Assembly: GCA_014360905.1 (NCBI GenBank)
Contig: JACIWW010000018.1
Location: forward strand, 1-62,508
DNA length: 62,508 nt
Origin: Chloroflexota bacterium
GTDB taxonomy: Bacteria; Chloroflexota; Anaerolineae; UBA2200
Direction: 5' to 3'
In this document: piece after piece, positions 60,561-62,508 of the stretch
How positions within the stretch are numbered: the first letter of the stretch is position 1
Layout: the number at the start of each line of letters is the position of its first letter
Notes under the pieces: generated by a model
Databases searched by the model: none
Seen by the model: the letters and a program-made list of their open reading frames with translations, nothing else
Told to the model about the DNA's origin: nothing
Program-made: the position numbers and the translations under genes

Positions 60561-61949
60561 CTACTCGCTAGGTCCGCCTGCAGCGATCTCCCATGCCTTC
60601 GCATTGCGCCGGTAGAGTGCCATCACCACAACCAGAATGGCCAGAATGATGAGTGGGCCGATGAAGCTAAGGGTACGTGCGGTCATCAGGAGCACGAAGG
60701 TCAAGAAGTTAAATCCGTCGCAGATGCTGGATATCTCTGTGGCACCAGCGGGCATGGTAAACTTGGCGTCAATGGCTGCCCTGGTGAAGAGGGTAGAGGT
60801 TGCAGTGCCAATATAGAAGCCGATGGCAATCACCAGAGCGCCAATAATGATGATACGCACGACGTTGCCACGGGTAATCGGCGCCGTCATACAAACTAGG
60901 AACGGAATGACCGCCAGGTCGGCAAAGGGCAGCACCTTGTTGCCAGGCAGGATGATAGCCAGCAGAATGGTAATGGGCACCAACACCAGAGAAGCAGCAA
61001 TGGCTGCAGGGTGGCCAATGAGGATGGCCGAGTCGAGACCGACATAAATTTCGCGGCCAGCGTATCGCCTCTGCATGAACTCACGCGCGGCGTCGGATAG
61101 GGGTAGCAGACCCTCCATCAATATGCCCACCATGCGCGGGAGCAGGAGCATGACCGCGCTCAGGTTGATGCCCGTTTGCAGTGTCTTGACGATGGAGTCC
61201 CTGAGATTGGCCGGGTTGAAGAAGGCGATCAAGCCAAGTATGACACCAATCACTAATCCGAGAATGACCGGCTCTCCAATGACTCCTAATCTTTGTTGGA
61301 TAGCATCCGGATCAGCCTCGAGGTCCTTGAGGCCAGGGATTTTGTTTAGCACCCAGTTGAGCGGAATGGCCACAGGCACATACGCTGCGGAAAACCCGTG
61401 TGGAATAGAAAGGCCAGGCATGCCAAAAAAGCTTTGGATACCAGGTGCCGTCCAGTCAGCCAGGAATAGAACAATGGCTGCATTGACCGCAGCTGCAGCA
61501 AGCCCAAGTGCAAGGCTGCCAGTTGCTGCCACGACCATGGCGCCAGTGAAAGCAAAATGCCAAAAGTTCCAAACATCAACGTTTAGCGTTTTGGTCGCGT
61601 TGAGCGCCAGCATAACGAGGTTGACGATGATCGCAATGGGGATGATGTAAGTTCCAACAGTGGAGGCAAAGGCGATGGCTGCGGCGGATGGCCAACCAAC
61701 GTCAACCACTGTCAGGTTAACCCCCGTGCGTTGCACAATAGCCTGGGCTGCATCACTCAGGTTGGTCCACATCAGGCCAATCACAAGGTTAATACCGACG
61801 AAGGCTACACCGATAGTGACGCCGGAGCGAAAGGCCCTGCCTGGTTTGGCCCCGAGAACTAGACCCAAAATGAAGATGATGATGGGTAGAACGACGGTTG
61901 CACCAAGAGCAGAGAGAATACTTTGTAAGCCAGCAAAAAACTGTGCCAT
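60561..61949 (-). CDS. PTS galactitol-type IIC permease (GatC-like)
   Basis: A 462-residue permease with about ten membrane helices. GLVLGAKPGRAFRSGVTIGVAFVGINLVIG, DVGWPSAAAIAFASTVGTYIIPI and VDVWNFWHFAFTGAMV are close to the galactitol family. It transports and, with IIB, phosphorylates a hexitol or similar sugar. AGGAGG is 7 bases before the ATG. First gene of the operon; no polyol-phosphate dehydrogenase is beside it. Confidence 0.92.
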   Translation of the reverse strand: MAQFFAGLQSILSALGATVVLPIIIFILGLVLGAKPGRAFRSGVTIGVAFVGINLVIGLMWTNLSDAAQAIVQRTGVNLTVVDVGWPSAAAIAFASTVGTYIIPIAIIVNLVMLALNATKTLNVDVWNFWHFAFTGAMVVAATGSLALGLAAAAVNAAIVLFLADWTAPGIQSFFGMPGLSIPHGFSAAYVPVAIPLNWVLNKIPGLKDLEADPDAIQQRLGVIGEPVILGLVIGVILGLIAFFNPANLRDSIVKTLQTGINLSAVMLLLPRMVGILMEGLLPLSDAAREFMQRRYAGREIYVGLDSAILIGHPAAIAASLVLVPITILLAIILPGNKVLPFADLAVIPFLVCMTAPITRGNVVRIIIIGALVIAIGFYIGTATSTLFTRAAIDAKFTMPAGATEISSICDGFNFLTFVLLMTARTLSFIGPLIILAILVVVMALYRRNAKAWEIAAGGPSE

Positions 61950-61993
61950 AAGAAAACCTCCTTGTTCATTGTATAATACTTCTAAGATTCACC

Positions 61994-62044
61994 TTACTCT
62001 AACTTTAGCAGTTTATGCAACTTGATATCCTTTGCGCCTGGCAT
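61994..62044 (-). other. possible 16-codon leader peptide with a strong Shine-Dalgarno sequence
   Basis: AAAGGAGGTGAT on the minus strand (62055-62044) is almost fully complementary to the 3' end of 16S rRNA. An ATG overlaps it and reads MPGAKDIKLHKLLKLE and a stop. The SD-to-ATG spacer is only 2 bases, so the peptide may not be made; the site could serve another purpose in the PTS leader. Confidence 0.3.
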
Positions 62045-62315
62045 CACCTCCTTTCTATCTATGTATAAAAGGATCTATCACATTGCTCTGGTTTTTTGCT
62101 GCGGCAAGGAGGGCTTCATGAATTGTCACATACAGTCATATCTCTAAAATTGTTCAATCTTATTGTGGCAAAGACATCTAACAGCCGTTTTTATGCAGGT
62201 AATTGGACCTTGGTCTAGAATAACGCTAATTCAGCACGAGATCTAGCTACAGCCTTAGTATTGCTCTCCATTGCTGATATTTGAGAACGGGTTAAAAAGA
62301 GAACACTACGTACAT

Positions 62316-62344
62316 TTGACAAAATCATTCACATTTGTCACAAT
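62316..62344 (+). promoter_or_regulatory. possible promoter of the gene at the window edge
   Basis: TTGACA (62316-62321), 17-base spacer, CACAAT (62339-62344; 4 of 6 matches). Weak by its -10 box. Confidence 0.3.
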
Positions 62345-62447
62345 GTTAATATATTGCAAATCGTTGAATTTGTCAAATTACAGTGCGCTTGCGCCAACAG
62401 ATCGTTACCAGGTGGTACAGGCGATTTTGACAAAAGGGGGTGCTCCT

Positions 62448-62508
62448 GTGGTAAAAGAATTGTGGAAACAACTGCACCAGGAGGAGCACCGCCTATGGCC
62501 GATCTGGC
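62448..62508 (+). CDS. possible gene start, truncated by the window edge
   Basis: GTG at 62448, 7 bases after GGGGG, opens a frame without stops to the edge (VVKELWKQLHQEEHRLWPIW). The same frame is open from 62343, so TTG starts at 62364 or 62370 are alternatives. Charged and helical; the family is not recognisable from 20 residues. Confidence 0.3.
   Translation, partial: MVKELWKQLHQEEHRLWPIW

Larger units (their letters stand above)
61950..62447. other. AT-rich intergenic stretch upstream of the PTS operon
   Basis: Nearly 500 bases without a clear gene. It holds the SD-led short frame at 61994-62044 and the promoter-like sequence at 62316. TTTGACAAA (62315-62323) and TTTGTCAAA (62369-62377, inverted) occur on either side of 45 bases. 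A clear promoter for the PTS operon was not found. Confidence 0.6.

Noticed and set aside
62435-62492. Inverted repeat GGTGCTCCT / AGGAGCACC as the end of a mobile element
   Set aside because: Arms diverge after 9 bases, and the sequence beyond the window is needed; left undecided.

Overview
The window looks like chromosomal DNA of an anaerobic member of the Chloroflexota, probably Anaerolineae-like. This is inferred from gene content and style, not from a database search. The signs are lipoproteins with Thr/Pro (TPTP) linkers, several Opp/Dpp-type ABC importers beside glycan genes, an aldehyde:ferredoxin oxidoreductase, an anaerobic sulfatase-maturating radical SAM enzyme, and strong GGAGG ribosome binding sites.

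Region 1 (1-26846, all + strand): the tail of an IS66-type transposase at the window edge, then a 22-gene catabolic locus. A LacI-type regulator sits behind a near-consensus promoter with a 28-bp palindromic operator. It is followed by a cupin, a five-gene Opp-type importer, a PHP-like DUF3604 protein, two AGE-family epimerases, a cytoplasmic sulfatase and its anSME, NagA, a second cupin, NagB, three UroD/MtaA-like proteins, UxaC (glucuronate isomerase), a UxaE-like tagaturonate epimerase, a large transaldolase-like protein and an iron-containing dehydrogenase. Together they point to uptake and breakdown of a sulfated, hexosamine- and uronate-containing oligosaccharide. The usual uronate dehydratase, kinase and KDPG aldolase are not in the window. 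The order UxaC-UxaE-transaldolase-dehydrogenase suggests an alternative in which fructuronate is split by a transaldolase; this is the main hypothesis reported here.

Region 2 (26861-31836, mostly - strand): a tRNA array (Phe-Gly-Cys-Leu, one promoter), a PpiC-type foldase, rpsR and rpsF with a structured leader, a YhhN-family membrane protein, a small membrane protein, a secreted nuclease lipoprotein and tRNA-Glu. Region 3 (31837-35514, -): SCP2-like protein, Fe-dependent dehydrogenase and AOR behind a consensus promoter. Region 4 (35636-46572): two deoxynucleoside kinases (the first fused to a degenerate MazG-like domain), a hypothetical gene, glycosyltransferase, PlsC, RsmD, a lipoprotein, Lon, gamma-carbonic-anhydrase-like protein, AmrS and an acyltransferase.

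Region 5 (46558-54901, -): a second Opp-type importer, a terminator, and a GH36 alpha-galactosidase. Region 6 (55048-59071): an EF-G paralogue behind a promoter overlapped by a palindrome, a double-HTH regulator and a second AmrS-like enzyme. Region 7 (59173-62044, -): a galactitol-type PTS (IIC, membrane protein, IIA, IIB). The last 500 bases are AT-rich, with a possible truncated gene at the edge. No rRNA gene or CRISPR array was seen.
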